From an uncultured Bariatricus sp. (GTDB lineage: Bacteria; Bacillota; Clostridia; Lachnospirales; Lachnospiraceae), in assembly GCA_934320645.1 (NCBI GenBank), contig CAKRFP010000002.1, positions 84,876 to 148,875 of the forward strand: a stretch of 64,000 nt of DNA, written 5' to 3'. A program made the position numbers and the translations under genes. Below are positions 54,239 through 63,939 of the stretch, in pieces; the first letter of the stretch is position 1; each line of letters opens with the position of its first letter. The notes under the pieces are model-generated. The model did not search any database. It saw nothing but the letters and a program-made list of their open reading frames with translations, and had not been told where the DNA came from.

Positions 54239-54900
54239 AACAGACCAAAGCTGTCATTTTTGACCTGGATGGAACCCTGGTAGATTCCATGTGGGTGTGG
54301 ACAGCAATTGATGAAGATTATATAAGAAAATACCATCTGAATCCGCCGGAAGATTTTCATGAGGCAATGGAAGGGATGAGTTATACCGAGACCGCCCAGT
54401 ACTTTCTGAAGATATTCCCGGAGCTTCCGCATACGGTGGAGGAGATCAAACAGGAATGGTATGACATGTCTGTGGATAAATATACAAAAGAAGTCACACT
54501 GAAACCGGGAGTAAAGGAATTTCTGGAGATGCTGAAGGAAAAAGGCATCCGTACAGGAATTGCAACCAGCAACGACCGGAAGCTGGTTGAAGAGTTTTTA
54601 AAGGCAAGACAGGTTACACAGCTTTTTGATACGATCTGTACAAGCTGTGAGGTGAAGAAAGGCAAGCCGGCGCCGGACGTGTACCTGCAGGCGGCAAAGC
54701 AGCTGGACGTAGAGCCTTCTTCCTGTCTGGTATTTGAGGATGTACCGATGGGGATCCTTGCCGGGAAGAACGCAGGGATGCGTGTGTGTGCGGTAGATGA
54801 CTGGTTTTCCCGTCCGCAGGATGAGAAAAAGAGACAGTTTGCCGATTACTTTATTCACAGCTATGAAGAGATTATGAATCAGACATATGAGGTATTATAG
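54232..54900 (+). CDS. HAD-family hydrolase (beta-phosphoglucomutase-like)
   Basis: 222 aa, HAD subfamily IA with an alpha-helical cap. Motif I FDLDGTLVDS with D11 and D13, motif II ATSNDRK near 104, Lys in KKGKPAPDVYL, and motif IV FEDVPMGILAGKNAG. The arrangement resembles beta-phosphoglucomutases and phosphatases of the YcjU/GPP class; the substrate is undefined. It overlaps the preceding gene by 7 nt and ygiQ follows after 2 nt. Confidence 0.88.
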   Translation: MLEQTKAVIFDLDGTLVDSMWVWTAIDEDYIRKYHLNPPEDFHEAMEGMSYTETAQYFLKIFPELPHTVEEIKQEWYDMSVDKYTKEVTLKPGVKEFLEMLKEKGIRTGIATSNDRKLVEEFLKARQVTQLFDTICTSCEVKKGKPAPDVYLQAAKQLDVEPSSCLVFEDVPMGILAGKNAGMRVCAVDDWFSRPQDEKKRQFADYFIHSYEEIMNQTYEVL

Positions 54901-54902
54901 AG

Positions 54903-56954
54903 ATGAGTCAGGGATTTTTACCGATCAGCAGAAAAGAGATGGAAGAGCGGGGATGGGATCAGGTGGATTTCGTCTATGTGAGCGGGGACGCTTATGTGGA
55001 TCATCCGTCTTTTGGACATGCGATCATCACCCGTCTTCTGGAGGCACATGGTTTCCGTGTGGGGATCATTGCACAGCCTGACTGGAAGAACAAGGAAAGT
55101 ATCACCGAATTTGGAGAGCCGCGGCTTGGATTCATGGTATCCGCAGGCAATATGGATTCCATGGTCAACCACTATTCGGTATCGAAAAAGAGAAGGCAGC
55201 AGGATTCCTATACACCGGGCGGCGTGATGGGAAAAAGACCGGATTATGCGGCGGTCGTATATGGCAATCTGATCCGCCAGACCTATAAGAAAACACCGAT
55301 CATCCTGGGCGGGATCGAGGCGAGCCTGAGAAGACTTGCGCATTACGATTACTGGTCCAACCAGCTGAAGCGTTCCATCCTTCTGGATTCGGGGGCAGAT
55401 CTGGTGTCCTACGGAATGGGCGAACGTTCGATCATTGAGATCGCAGAGGCGCTGGATGCCGGACTGGATGTAAAAGATATCACTTATATTGATGGAACGG
55501 TCTGCAAGGTCAAGAATCTGGACAGCGTTTATGATGCAGAGATTCTGGAACCATATGAAGAGATGAAAAAGGACAAGCTGTTGTACGCAAAAAGCTTTTA
55601 CAAGCAGTACTGTAATACGGATCCATTTTCCGGAAAGCGTCTGGTTGAGCCGTATTCGGATCACCTGTATGTGGTACAGAACCCACCGGCAAAACCGCTG
55701 ACCCAGCAAGAGATGGATGATGTCTATGCACTTCCTTATATGCGGACTTACCATCCGTCTTATGAGGCAGCAGGCGGTGTCCCGGCGATCCGGGAGATCA
55801 AGTTCAGCCTGATCAGCAATAGAGGATGTTTTGGAGGATGCAGCTTCTGCGCACTGACATTTCATCAGGGAAGAATCATCCAGACACGAAGTAAAGAATC
55901 GCTGATCGCTGAAGCAAAGACATTTCCGGAAGATCCGGAGTTCAAGGGATATATTCATGATGTGGGCGGACCGACTGCGAACTTCCGCGCACCGGCATGT
56001 AAGAAGCAGTTAAAATACGGGGCATGCACCAACAAGCAGTGCCTGTTCCCGAAGCCATGTAAAAACCTGATCGCAGATCATAAGGAGTATTTGAGTATTC
56101 TCCGGGATCTGAGAAAGATACCGGGAGTCAAGAAAGTCTTTATCCGTTCCGGTATCCGCTTTGACTATCTGCTTGCTGACCCGGACGACACATTTTTCAA
56201 AGAACTGTGTCAGTATCACGTCAGTGGACAGCTGAAAGTTGCGCCGGAGCATGTGGCAGATCCGGTGCTTCAGATGATGGGCAAGCCGGAAAATGCAGTT
56301 TATGAACGTTTTACCCACAAATACGAAGAGATCAATAAAAGGCTTGGACTTAAACAGTACCTGGTTCCGTATCTGATGTCGTCCCATCCGGGTTCTACTA
56401 TGAAAGAAGCGGTAAAACTTGCCGAATACCTGCGGGATCTTGGTTATATGCCGGAGCAGGTACAGGATTTCTACCCGACACCGTCTACGATTTCCACCTG
56501 TATGTATTATACCGGTGTAGATCCGCGGACGATGAAGCCGGTCTATGTGCCGAAGAATCCGCATGAAAAAGCGATGCAGAGAGCACTGATCCAGTACCGA
56601 AATCCGAAGAATTATGACCTGGTTATGGAAGCACTGCGAATCGCAGACCGTATGGATCTGGTTGGCTTCGATGAAAAATGTCTGATCCGTCCAAGAAAAC
56701 TGCATTCCGAGAAAATGCAGGAGAAGAGTGGATACGGCGGAAGAAACCATGGAGGAACTCATGGAGACACGGAGCGAAAGAGCAAAAACCCGAATGGAAA
56801 TAACAAAAATCCAGGAAAGACAAACAGAAATTATAAAAATTCCAATGCAGGGCATAAGAATACAAAGCCTGCATCAGCAGGAAATGGAAGAGTAGAGTCC
56901 TTGCCAAGAACGCAGAAAAAGAAATCCATCCGCAACGTACACAAACGGAAGTAG
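54903..56954 (+). CDS. ygiQ: YgiQ-family radical SAM protein
   Basis: 683 aa. N-terminal B12-binding-like/UPF0313 region from FLPISRKEMEERGWDQVDFV, then a radical SAM core whose [4Fe-4S] cysteines C309, C313 and C316 stand in GCFGGCSFC. The distal part has MSSHPGSTMKEAVKLAEYL and VQDFYPTPSTISTC. The reaction is unknown for the family. The final 75 residues are an unusual basic Asn/Gly/Lys/His-rich tail (NPNGNNKNPGKTNRNYKNSN) that may bind nucleic acid. Two nucleotides separate it from the HAD gene. Confidence 0.93.
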   Translation: MSQGFLPISRKEMEERGWDQVDFVYVSGDAYVDHPSFGHAIITRLLEAHGFRVGIIAQPDWKNKESITEFGEPRLGFMVSAGNMDSMVNHYSVSKKRRQQDSYTPGGVMGKRPDYAAVVYGNLIRQTYKKTPIILGGIEASLRRLAHYDYWSNQLKRSILLDSGADLVSYGMGERSIIEIAEALDAGLDVKDITYIDGTVCKVKNLDSVYDAEILEPYEEMKKDKLLYAKSFYKQYCNTDPFSGKRLVEPYSDHLYVVQNPPAKPLTQQEMDDVYALPYMRTYHPSYEAAGGVPAIREIKFSLISNRGCFGGCSFCALTFHQGRIIQTRSKESLIAEAKTFPEDPEFKGYIHDVGGPTANFRAPACKKQLKYGACTNKQCLFPKPCKNLIADHKEYLSILRDLRKIPGVKKVFIRSGIRFDYLLADPDDTFFKELCQYHVSGQLKVAPEHVADPVLQMMGKPENAVYERFTHKYEEINKRLGLKQYLVPYLMSSHPGSTMKEAVKLAEYLRDLGYMPEQVQDFYPTPSTISTCMYYTGVDPRTMKPVYVPKNPHEKAMQRALIQYRNPKNYDLVMEALRIADRMDLVGFDEKCLIRPRKLHSEKMQEKSGYGGRNHGGTHGDTERKSKNPNGNNKNPGKTNRNYKNSNAGHKNTKPASAGNGRVESLPRTQKKKSIRNVHKRK

Positions 56955-56978
56955 TCACAGGAGAAAGGAGAACCGCTT

Positions 56979-57758
56979 ATGAAGATTGCAATTGTTACCG
57001 GGGCATCCTCCGGCATGGGAAAGGAATTTGTCAGACAGATCGAACGTTTTTACAAGGAACTGGATGAAATCTGGGTGATCGCCCGCAGCGAAAAGAAGCT
57101 GGAGGAGATCAAGAAAAGCCACAAGACCTATATCCGGATCTTCGCCGGAGACATGGAAGAGGATCTGGTATATAAGCAGGTGAAGAACCGACTGGAGAAC
57201 CAGAACCCGGACATCCGTATGCTGGTCAATGCCGCAGGATTCGGAAAGACCGGTACGGTCGAAGAGATCGCAAAGGAAGACAAAAAGCTTCAGCTTCGCA
57301 TGATCGACCTGAACTGCCGGGGACTGACTGAGATGACCTGCACCTGTCTTCCATGGATGCATAAAGGAACAAGGATCGTCAATCTGGCAAGTGCAGCCGC
57401 TTTCTGTCCGCAGGCAAATTTTGCAGTCTATGCGGCGACAAAGGCGTATGTACTGAGCTTTTCAAGAAGCCTTGCAGCAGAGCTGAAGGAAAAAGGAATC
57501 TCCGTCACAGCTGTCTGCCCGGGACCTGTAGATACTCCGTTCTTTGAAGTATCCGGAAAGCTGACCGGCGGTATGAAAGAGGCAGTCATGGCAGATCCGA
57601 TACAGGTTGTCAAACAGGCACTGATCGATGCCAAATACAAGAAAGAAGTATCGGTCTATGGAATTGCGATGAAAGGTGCAGAAGCTGCAACAAAGGTACT
57701 TCCACATGGAATGATCTTAAAAGCCATGTCTGTGATGGATAAAATAACAAAGGAGTAA
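56979..57758 (+). CDS. Short-chain dehydrogenase/reductase
   Basis: 259 aa, cytosolic Rossmann oxidoreductase. Cofactor motif TGASSGMG at 7-14, NAAG at 84-87, and catalytic Ser138 with Y151-x3-K155 in YAATKAY. The Arg/Glu content after strand two (ARSEKKLEE) would favour NADP. Substrate unknown; resembles the YqjQ/DltE-type class. GAGAAAGGAG is just upstream of ATG 56979. Confidence 0.92.
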   Translation: MKIAIVTGASSGMGKEFVRQIERFYKELDEIWVIARSEKKLEEIKKSHKTYIRIFAGDMEEDLVYKQVKNRLENQNPDIRMLVNAAGFGKTGTVEEIAKEDKKLQLRMIDLNCRGLTEMTCTCLPWMHKGTRIVNLASAAAFCPQANFAVYAATKAYVLSFSRSLAAELKEKGISVTAVCPGPVDTPFFEVSGKLTGGMKEAVMADPIQVVKQALIDAKYKKEVSVYGIAMKGAEAATKVLPHGMILKAMSVMDKITKE

Positions 57759-57771
57759 GTAAGAAGACAAG

Positions 57772-58347
57772 ATGAAGATACAAAAAGGAGATGCAGGTTA
57801 TCTGCGCAGAAGAAAACGAATATTGATCCTGGAAGCCGTAGTCTCTTTCGGACTGGTTGCCGCATTGGTGATCGCCGGTTATATAACGACAAAGACCAAG
57901 CTCAATCTGCTCACTGTAGTAGCAGTCCTTGGGTGTCTTCCGGCAAGCCGGATCCTGGTCAATCTGATCATGGTCATGCCGCATGATTCCATTGATGAGG
58001 CAACCGAGCTTGAGATTTCAGCCGTCACCGAAGAACTGACCGTTGCATACGATCTGGTGATCACAAGCGAGAAAAAAGCAATGCCGGTAGCAGCCATTGC
58101 GATCTACAACAATACGATCTGTGGCTATGTGCCGGTGAAAAAGGTGGATGTGGATTATGCTGCAAAGCATATCAAATCGATCATGAAGCAGAACCAGTTC
58201 GATAAGGTGGCAGTCAAGCTTTTCCACGATTACAAGGCATTTCTGACACGCGCCGAAGGGATGAATAATATCGCCTCCGTCGAGCAGAAGGATAACAGAA
58301 GACATGAAGAGATGATCAAAGAAATTCTTCTGGATATCTCGCTGTAA
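57772..58347 (+). CDS. Hypothetical two-span membrane protein
   Basis: 191 aa. Two membrane spans at about 17-41 (ILILEAVVSFGLVAALVIAGY) and 47-70 (LLTVVAVLGCLPASRILVNL) are followed by a 120-residue soluble domain with mixed helices and strands (AYDLVITSEKKAMPVAAIAI). I recognise no family. It lies between the SDR and RluA genes with 13- and 21-nt gaps, so it belongs to the same long run of co-directional genes. Confidence 0.75.
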   Translation: MKIQKGDAGYLRRRKRILILEAVVSFGLVAALVIAGYITTKTKLNLLTVVAVLGCLPASRILVNLIMVMPHDSIDEATELEISAVTEELTVAYDLVITSEKKAMPVAAIAIYNNTICGYVPVKKVDVDYAAKHIKSIMKQNQFDKVAVKLFHDYKAFLTRAEGMNNIASVEQKDNRRHEEMIKEILLDISL

Positions 58348-58368
58348 AAGTCAGGAGGCGTTAAGACC

Positions 58369-59394
58369 GTGCAGAAAATCACCGTTTCGGCGAACGAAGC
58401 CGGACAGCGTCTGGACAAGCTCCTTGGGAAATATTTAAGCAAGGCACCGATGAGCTTCGTTTACAAGATGCTGCGGAAAAAGAATATCAAATTAAATGGG
58501 AAAAAAGCGCAGGGCAGTGAAAAACTGACCGGAGGAGATGAGGTGGAGGTCTTTCTATCAGATGAGACCTGGGAGAAATTCGCAGGCAGACCGGGAGCAG
58601 AGAAAAAGCTTCCAGCCGATCTGAACCGGGCCTTGGAAAGCAGCACCCGGCTTTCAGTTGTCTATGAGGATGCGGATATCCTGATCCTGAACAAACCGGC
58701 AGGTATGCTGTCTCAGAAAGCATCTCCGTCAGACCTGTCCCTGAATGAATATATGCTTGCCTATCTTCTGAAAAAAGGCGATCTGAAACCATCCGAGCTT
58801 GCCACCTTCCGCCCGTCTGTCTGCAACCGTCTGGACAGGAATACCAGCGGACTTGTGACGGCAGGAAAAAGCCTTGCAGGGTTACAGGAGCTTAGCGAGG
58901 TCTTAAGAGACCGAACCGTGAAGAAATATTATCTCACGATCGTTGACGGGGTAATAAAAGACCGTCAGAAGATCGAAGGATATCTTCTGAAAAATGAGAT
59001 GACCAATCAGGTAAAGATCCTGAAAGAAGCAAAAGGCGAGGCAAAGCCGATCGCCACGGAATACATTCCGGTTGCGGATAATGGGCGACAGACCCTTCTG
59101 AAGGTGCATCTGATCACCGGGCGTACCCATCAGATCCGTGCCCATCTCGCATCGACCGGTCACCCGATTATTGGCGATACCAAGTATGGGAAGGCGAAGA
59201 TCAACAGCATTTTCCGGAAAAAATATGCGCTAAAGTATCAGCTTCTGCATGCCTGGAAGATGCAGTTCCCGAAGCGGGAGGGTGCGCTTGCAAAAGTATC
59301 GGAAATGGAGCTTACCGCACCGCTTCCGGAACAGTTTAAGACGATTATAAAAGGAGAGAACCTGAAATGGGAACCTGGAATTCAAGAGGATTAA
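58369..59394 (+). CDS. Pseudouridine synthase, RluA family
   Basis: 341 aa. S4 domain at about 12-65, then the catalytic core with D156 in CNRLDRNTSGLV and the family HLITGRTHQIRAHLAS block. The target could be 23S rRNA or tRNA. The start is GTG 58369, set by AGGAGG 10 nt upstream; no ATG precedes the S4 domain. The last 28 nt overlap recU. Confidence 0.92.
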   Translation: MQKITVSANEAGQRLDKLLGKYLSKAPMSFVYKMLRKKNIKLNGKKAQGSEKLTGGDEVEVFLSDETWEKFAGRPGAEKKLPADLNRALESSTRLSVVYEDADILILNKPAGMLSQKASPSDLSLNEYMLAYLLKKGDLKPSELATFRPSVCNRLDRNTSGLVTAGKSLAGLQELSEVLRDRTVKKYYLTIVDGVIKDRQKIEGYLLKNEMTNQVKILKEAKGEAKPIATEYIPVADNGRQTLLKVHLITGRTHQIRAHLASTGHPIIGDTKYGKAKINSIFRKKYALKYQLLHAWKMQFPKREGALAKVSEMELTAPLPEQFKTIIKGENLKWEPGIQED

Positions 59395-59906
59395 GAGGTT
59401 CAACCCTGGAAGATTTTATCAACCGGACGAATGAGCGTTACCAGCAGCAGGGACTGGCGCTCATTCAGAAGATCCCGACACCGATCACTCCGGTGCGGAT
59501 GGACAAAGATCACCGTCAGATCACGCTGGCATATTTTGACCAGCGCAGTACGGTCGATTATATTGGAGCAGTACAGGGAATTCCCATATGTTTTGACGCA
59601 AAAGAGTGCAGCGTGGATACCTTTCCACTGCACAACATTCACGAACACCAGATGAATTTTATGCGGGATTTTGAGAAACAGGACGGAATTTCCTTTTTTC
59701 TTATCTATTACAGTACAAGAAACCTGCTTTACTACATGCGCTTTGAAGAAATCGAAGTGTTCTGGGAGCGGATGAAGCAGGGCGGACGAAAAAGTGTGCG
59801 TTTTGAAGAACTGGATGAGGAATATTTTATGCAGCTAAGGCAGGGCGTGTTCGTTCCGTATCTGGAAATGTTACAGAAGGATCTGGATCAGAGGGAAGAC
59901 AGATAG
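59367..59906 (+). CDS. recU: Holliday junction resolvase RecU
   Basis: 179 aa, Gram-positive structure-selective nuclease that resolves recombination intermediates and cooperates with RuvAB. N-terminal WNSRGLRGSTLEDFINRTNE is the family mark. The catalytic acids lie in RSTVDYIG and FDAKEC. The gene begins inside rluA (28-nt overlap), with GGAG upstream. In Bacillus recU pairs with ponA, which is absent here. Confidence 0.94.
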   Translation: MGTWNSRGLRGSTLEDFINRTNERYQQQGLALIQKIPTPITPVRMDKDHRQITLAYFDQRSTVDYIGAVQGIPICFDAKECSVDTFPLHNIHEHQMNFMRDFEKQDGISFFLIYYSTRNLLYYMRFEEIEVFWERMKQGGRKSVRFEELDEEYFMQLRQGVFVPYLEMLQKDLDQREDR

Positions 59907-59980
59907 GCGTCAGCACAAACAACGAAATCCAGAAAAGCCTTTAGCAGAAAAACGGCAAATAAATGGAAAAGATAAGTGCA

Positions 59981-60010
59981 TGCATCCAGAGGAGAACTTC
60001 TGTGGATGCA
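59981..60010. other. Hairpin directly upstream of the his promoter
   Basis: TGCATCCA...TGGATGCA, 8-bp perfect stem, loop 14 nt, no T run. It ends 4 bp before the -35 box, so it could be a weak recU terminator or an operator. Confidence 0.45.
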
Positions 60011-60013
60011 GAC

Positions 60014-60042
60014 TTGACAAGGAGCCGTAAAGTTCGTATAAT
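60014..60042 (+). promoter_or_regulatory. Consensus promoter of the histidine operon
   Basis: TTGACA (60014-60019), 17-bp spacer, TATAAT (60037-60042), exact consensus. The leader to ATG 60113 is about 64 nt and holds no T-box or attenuator peptide. Confidence 0.9.
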
Positions 60043-60112
60043 ACAACAAGGTCATAATTTACTATGGTAGCATACTAAAGTGACAAATAAACAAAAAGAG
60101 GAGTTACAATCT

Positions 60113-61351
60113 ATGGAGCAGTTATTACACACACCCGAAGGGGTCCGAGACATTTATCATGAGGAATGCGCCAAAAAGCTGGCACTTCAGAACCGACTTC
60201 ATAAGACTCTGCATTTGTACGGATATCATGATATCCAGACTCCTATGTATGAATATTTTGATGTATTCAGAAAAGAGATCGGAACCATTCCTTCAAGGGA
60301 ATTATATAAATTTTTTGACAGAGACGGCAACACACTGGTATTAAGACCAGATATCACCCCGCAGATCGCACGTGCGGCGGCAACTTTATTTAAAGAAGAC
60401 GAATTTCCGGCAAGACTCTGTTATGTAGGGAATACCTTTATCAACCATTCCAGCTATCAGGGCCGTTTAAAAGAAAGTACCCAGATGGGGGCAGAGATGA
60501 TCGGACTGGATGCAGCAGACGCAGATGCGGAGATGCTGGCCCTTGTCATTGACTGTCTGAAGAATGCCGGACTGGAAGAATTTCAGATCAGCGTGGGAAA
60601 TGTAGACTTTTTCCAGAGCCTGATCGAGGAATCGGAGATTGATGAGAAGACCGAAGAACGTCTGCGGGAGCTGATTAACAACCGGAACTTTTTCGGGGCA
60701 GACGAACTGTTAGAAGAAGCCGATGCAAAACCGGTTTCAAGAAAAGCATTTTCCTCACTTTCCGAGATGGTCGGCGGTGTGGAGATTCTGGAAGAGGCGA
60801 AGAAAGTAGCACCAAGTAAAAAAGCGCTGAAAGCGATCCGACGTCTGGAAAAAATCTATGCAATTTTATCGGTTTATAAAATGGAGCAGTACATTACCTT
60901 TGACCTGAGCATGAGCGGAATCTACGGCTACTATACCGGAATTATTTTCCGTGGTTATACGTTCGGAACCGGGGATGCAATTGTCAAAGGAGGACGATAT
61001 GACCATCTGGTTGAGAAATTCGGAAAAGCAGAGCCGGCGATCGGTTTTGCAATCGTGGTAGATGAACTGATGAGCGCACTTTCCCGTCAGAAGATCCAGA
61101 TATCAAGCGGGGAAAAGAGTACCCTGATCCTATACGATAAAGAACGGTTAAAGGATGCGATCCAGCTTGCCATGGAATTCAGAGGGAAGGACAAGAATAC
61201 CCAGATCCTTCAGAAAGCATCGGATAAGTCTCTGGAATTCTATGTGGATTATGGAAAACACAGCCTTGCAGGAAGCATGCTGTATCTGCGCAGCAAAGGG
61301 GATGTGCAGATGGTGAACCTGATGACCGGCGAAGAGAAAATTGTAGAGTAG
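60113..61351 (+). CDS. hisZ: ATP phosphoribosyltransferase regulatory subunit HisZ
   Basis: 412 aa, a catalytically dead histidyl-tRNA-synthetase paralogue that completes the short-form HisG and confers histidine feedback. Class II motifs remain: LHTPEGVRDIYHEEC, TPMYEYFDVF, LRPDITPQIARAAA, and GGRYDHLVEKFG. The anticodon-binding domain is missing, as expected for HisZ. ATG 60113 is preferred because AGAGGAG is 9 nt upstream; the GTG at 60080 is not. First gene of the his operon. Confidence 0.95.
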   Translation: MEQLLHTPEGVRDIYHEECAKKLALQNRLHKTLHLYGYHDIQTPMYEYFDVFRKEIGTIPSRELYKFFDRDGNTLVLRPDITPQIARAAATLFKEDEFPARLCYVGNTFINHSSYQGRLKESTQMGAEMIGLDAADADAEMLALVIDCLKNAGLEEFQISVGNVDFFQSLIEESEIDEKTEERLRELINNRNFFGADELLEEADAKPVSRKAFSSLSEMVGGVEILEEAKKVAPSKKALKAIRRLEKIYAILSVYKMEQYITFDLSMSGIYGYYTGIIFRGYTFGTGDAIVKGGRYDHLVEKFGKAEPAIGFAIVVDELMSALSRQKIQISSGEKSTLILYDKERLKDAIQLAMEFRGKDKNTQILQKASDKSLEFYVDYGKHSLAGSMLYLRSKGDVQMVNLMTGEEKIVE

Positions 61352-61361
61352 GGGTGAGACG

Positions 61362-62018
61362 ATGAAAGACACAAGATATTTGACATTTGCGCTCTGCAAG
61401 GGGCGGCTCGCAAAACAGACACTGGAGCTTCTGGAAGAACTGGGGATCACCTGTGAGGAAATGAAAGACAAGGATTCCAGAAAGCTGATTTTTGTAAATG
61501 AAGAATTAAAGCTGAAATTTTTCTTATCGAAGGGACCGGATGTACCGACCTATGTAGAATACGGTGCGGCGGACATTGGTGTAGTCGGAAAGGATACGAT
61601 CCTGGAAGCAGGAAAAAAGGTTCATGAGGTACTGGATCTTGGATTTGGCAAATGCCGGATGTGCGTGTGCGGACCGGCAGACGCGAAGAAATACCTGGAG
61701 AACCATGAACTGATCCGTGTAGCGACCAAGTACCCGAATATTGCGAAGGATTATTTTTACAACACCAGACATCAGACGGTAGAACTGATCAAGTTAAATG
61801 GCTCCATCGAGCTTGCACCGATCGTCGGACTTTCCGAGGTCATCGTGGATATCGTGGAAACCGGATCTACCCTGAAGGAGAACGGGCTTGTGGTACTCGA
61901 TGAGGTATGCCCGTTGTCAGCACGGATGATCGTCAACCCGGTCAGCATGCGTCTGGAAAATGACCGGATCAAGGAACTTCTGTATAAACTCAGAAGTATA
62001 TTAAAAAGGGAGGCTTAA
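61362..62018 (+). CDS. hisG: ATP phosphoribosyltransferase, short form
   Basis: 218 aa, catalyses the first step of histidine synthesis (PRPP + ATP). Short form without the C-terminal regulatory ACT-like domain, consistent with the adjacent hisZ. Motifs: TFALCKGRLAKQTLELLEEL at the start, YGAADIGVVGKDTI, and LAPIVGLSEVIVDIVETGSTL for PRPP binding. The stop shares one base with the hisD start. Confidence 0.97.
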   Translation: MKDTRYLTFALCKGRLAKQTLELLEELGITCEEMKDKDSRKLIFVNEELKLKFFLSKGPDVPTYVEYGAADIGVVGKDTILEAGKKVHEVLDLGFGKCRMCVCGPADAKKYLENHELIRVATKYPNIAKDYFYNTRHQTVELIKLNGSIELAPIVGLSEVIVDIVETGSTLKENGLVVLDEVCPLSARMIVNPVSMRLENDRIKELLYKLRSILKREA

Positions 62019-63322
62019 TGCACATGAAAATACAAAAGCTGAACAGCGATACAAAGAAAAATCTTCTGGAGGATCTGCTGAAGAGAAGTCCGAACAATTA
62101 CGGACAGTATGAGGCAAGTGTAAAAGAAATCTTAGATAAAGTAAAAGAAGAAAAAGATGCGGCAGTTTTTGCCTATACCGCCAAATTTGACGGGGCAGAG
62201 CTGACTGCAGATACCATCGAAGTCACAGAAGCAGAGATTGAAGAAGCTTATGCACAGGTGGATGATACTCTTCTTACCGTCATCCGCAAAGCGAAAGACA
62301 ATATCGAAAGCTATCACGCAAAACAGCGCCAGAACAGCTGGTTCGACAGCAAACCGGACGGAACCATTCTCGGACAGAAGATCACTCCGCTTCACAGAGT
62401 CGGTGTGTATGTGCCGGGCGGAAAGGCCGTTTACCCTTCTTCTGTACTGATGAACGTAATGCCTGCAAAGGTTGCCGGTGTAGATGAGATCATCATGGTA
62501 ACGCCTCCGGGAAAAGATGGAAAAGTAAGCCCGAACACTCTGGTTGCAGCCAAAGAAGCCGGTGTGGATAAGATCTACAAAGTCGGCGGTGCACAGGCAA
62601 TTGCAGCCCTTGCTTACGGAACAGAGAGCATTCCGAAGGTAGATAAGATCGTAGGACCTGGAAATATCTATGTAGCACTTGCAAAGAAAGCCGTGTACGG
62701 TCATGTCAGCATCGATTCCATTGCCGGACCAAGCGAAATCCTGGTTGTGGCAGACGAGACAGCCAATCCGAGATATGTGGCAGCAGACCTGCTTTCCCAG
62801 GCAGAGCATGACGAGCTGGCTTCCGCAATCCTTGTAACCACAAGTGAAAAGCTGGCACATGAAGTATCCGATCAGGTGGACGGCTTCTTAAAAGAACTTT
62901 CCAGAGCAGAGATCATTTCCAAATCTCTGGATAATTATGGATATATCCTGCTTGCAGATACCATGGAAGATGTGATCGACGTGGCAAATGAGATCGCATC
63001 TGAGCATCTGGAGATCCAGACAAAGAATCCATTTGAAGTGATGACAAAGATCCGCAATGCAGGAGCTATTTTCATCGGAGAATATGCGAGTGAACCACTG
63101 GGCGACTATTTTGCAGGACCAAACCATATCCTTCCGACCAACGGAACGGCAAAATTCTTCTCCCCACTTTCTGTGGACGATTTCATCAAGAAATCCAGCA
63201 TCATCTCTTATTCAAGAGAAGCATTGCAGAAGGTACATAAGGACATCGAAAGCTTTGCAAAAGCAGAACAGCTGACCGCACACGCCAATTCGATCCATGT
63301 ACGTTTTGAAGAGGAGGACTAG
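62018..63322 (+). CDS. hisD: Histidinol dehydrogenase
   Basis: 434 aa, Zn-dependent, oxidises L-histidinol to histidine in two NAD steps. Conserved blocks VPGGKAVYPSSVLMN, VGGAQAIAALAYGTESI, KIVGPGN, and SIAGPSEILVVAD; the catalytic EHLEIQ and GPNHILPTNGTAKF are present. ATG 62018 (TAATG with hisG) is listed, though ATG 62024 would give a roomier gap to GGGAGG; the N-terminus is otherwise identical. Confidence 0.97.
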   Translation: MHMKIQKLNSDTKKNLLEDLLKRSPNNYGQYEASVKEILDKVKEEKDAAVFAYTAKFDGAELTADTIEVTEAEIEEAYAQVDDTLLTVIRKAKDNIESYHAKQRQNSWFDSKPDGTILGQKITPLHRVGVYVPGGKAVYPSSVLMNVMPAKVAGVDEIIMVTPPGKDGKVSPNTLVAAKEAGVDKIYKVGGAQAIAALAYGTESIPKVDKIVGPGNIYVALAKKAVYGHVSIDSIAGPSEILVVADETANPRYVAADLLSQAEHDELASAILVTTSEKLAHEVSDQVDGFLKELSRAEIISKSLDNYGYILLADTMEDVIDVANEIASEHLEIQTKNPFEVMTKIRNAGAIFIGEYASEPLGDYFAGPNHILPTNGTAKFFSPLSVDDFIKKSSIISYSREALQKVHKDIESFAKAEQLTAHANSIHVRFEEED

Positions 63323-63325
63323 AAG

Positions 63326-63916
63326 ATGGAGAGCAGAATCGCATCCTGCAGCCGTGTGACAAAAGAGACACAGATCGAGATGACCATGAATCTGGACGGA
63401 ACCGGAAAGACCGACATTTCCACAGGCATCGGATTCTTTGACCATATGCTTTCCGGTTTTGCAAGACACGGACTCTTTGATCTGACTGTCAAAGTTACCG
63501 GAGATCTGGAGGTAGACAGTCACCACACGATTGAAGATACCGGAATCGTGCTGGGGCAGACCATTGCAAAAGCACTGGGAGAGAAAAAAGGAATCAAGCG
63601 TTATGGACATTTTCTGCTTCCGATGGATGAGGTGTTGGTGCTTTCGGCAATCGACCTGTCGGGAAGACCATATCTGAACTTTGACGCCACATTTACCTGT
63701 GATAAATTAGGAGAACTGGACACGGAGATGGTAAAAGAATTTTTCTATGCCGTTTCTTACAGTGCGGCAATGAACCTGCATCTGAAAGTCCTGGATGGCG
63801 GCAACAACCATCACATGGCAGAAGCGCTCTTTAAGGCATTTGGAAAAGCGCTTGATATGGCTGTATCTGAAGAACCACGGATGAAAGAGGTCTGGAGTAC
63901 TAAAGGTAGTCTGTAA
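63326..63916 (+). CDS. hisB: Imidazoleglycerol-phosphate dehydratase
   Basis: 196 aa, monofunctional plant/Gram-positive type. Manganese-binding HHTIEDTG and NNHHMAEALFKAFG motifs are both intact, along with GIGFFDHMLSGFARHG. ATG 63326 follows GAGGAGG by 8-9 nt. The gene converts IGP to imidazole-acetol phosphate. hisC, hisH and hisI are not in the window. Confidence 0.97.
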   Translation: MESRIASCSRVTKETQIEMTMNLDGTGKTDISTGIGFFDHMLSGFARHGLFDLTVKVTGDLEVDSHHTIEDTGIVLGQTIAKALGEKKGIKRYGHFLLPMDEVLVLSAIDLSGRPYLNFDATFTCDKLGELDTEMVKEFFYAVSYSAAMNLHLKVLDGGNNHHMAEALFKAFGKALDMAVSEEPRMKEVWSTKGSL

Positions 63917-63939
63917 AAAGATAAAAAGGAGTTTCTCGT

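Noticed and set aside
60043..60112. T-box or his attenuator before hisZ
   Set aside because: The leader is about 64 nt, with no specifier/antiterminator elements and no histidine-rich leader peptide.
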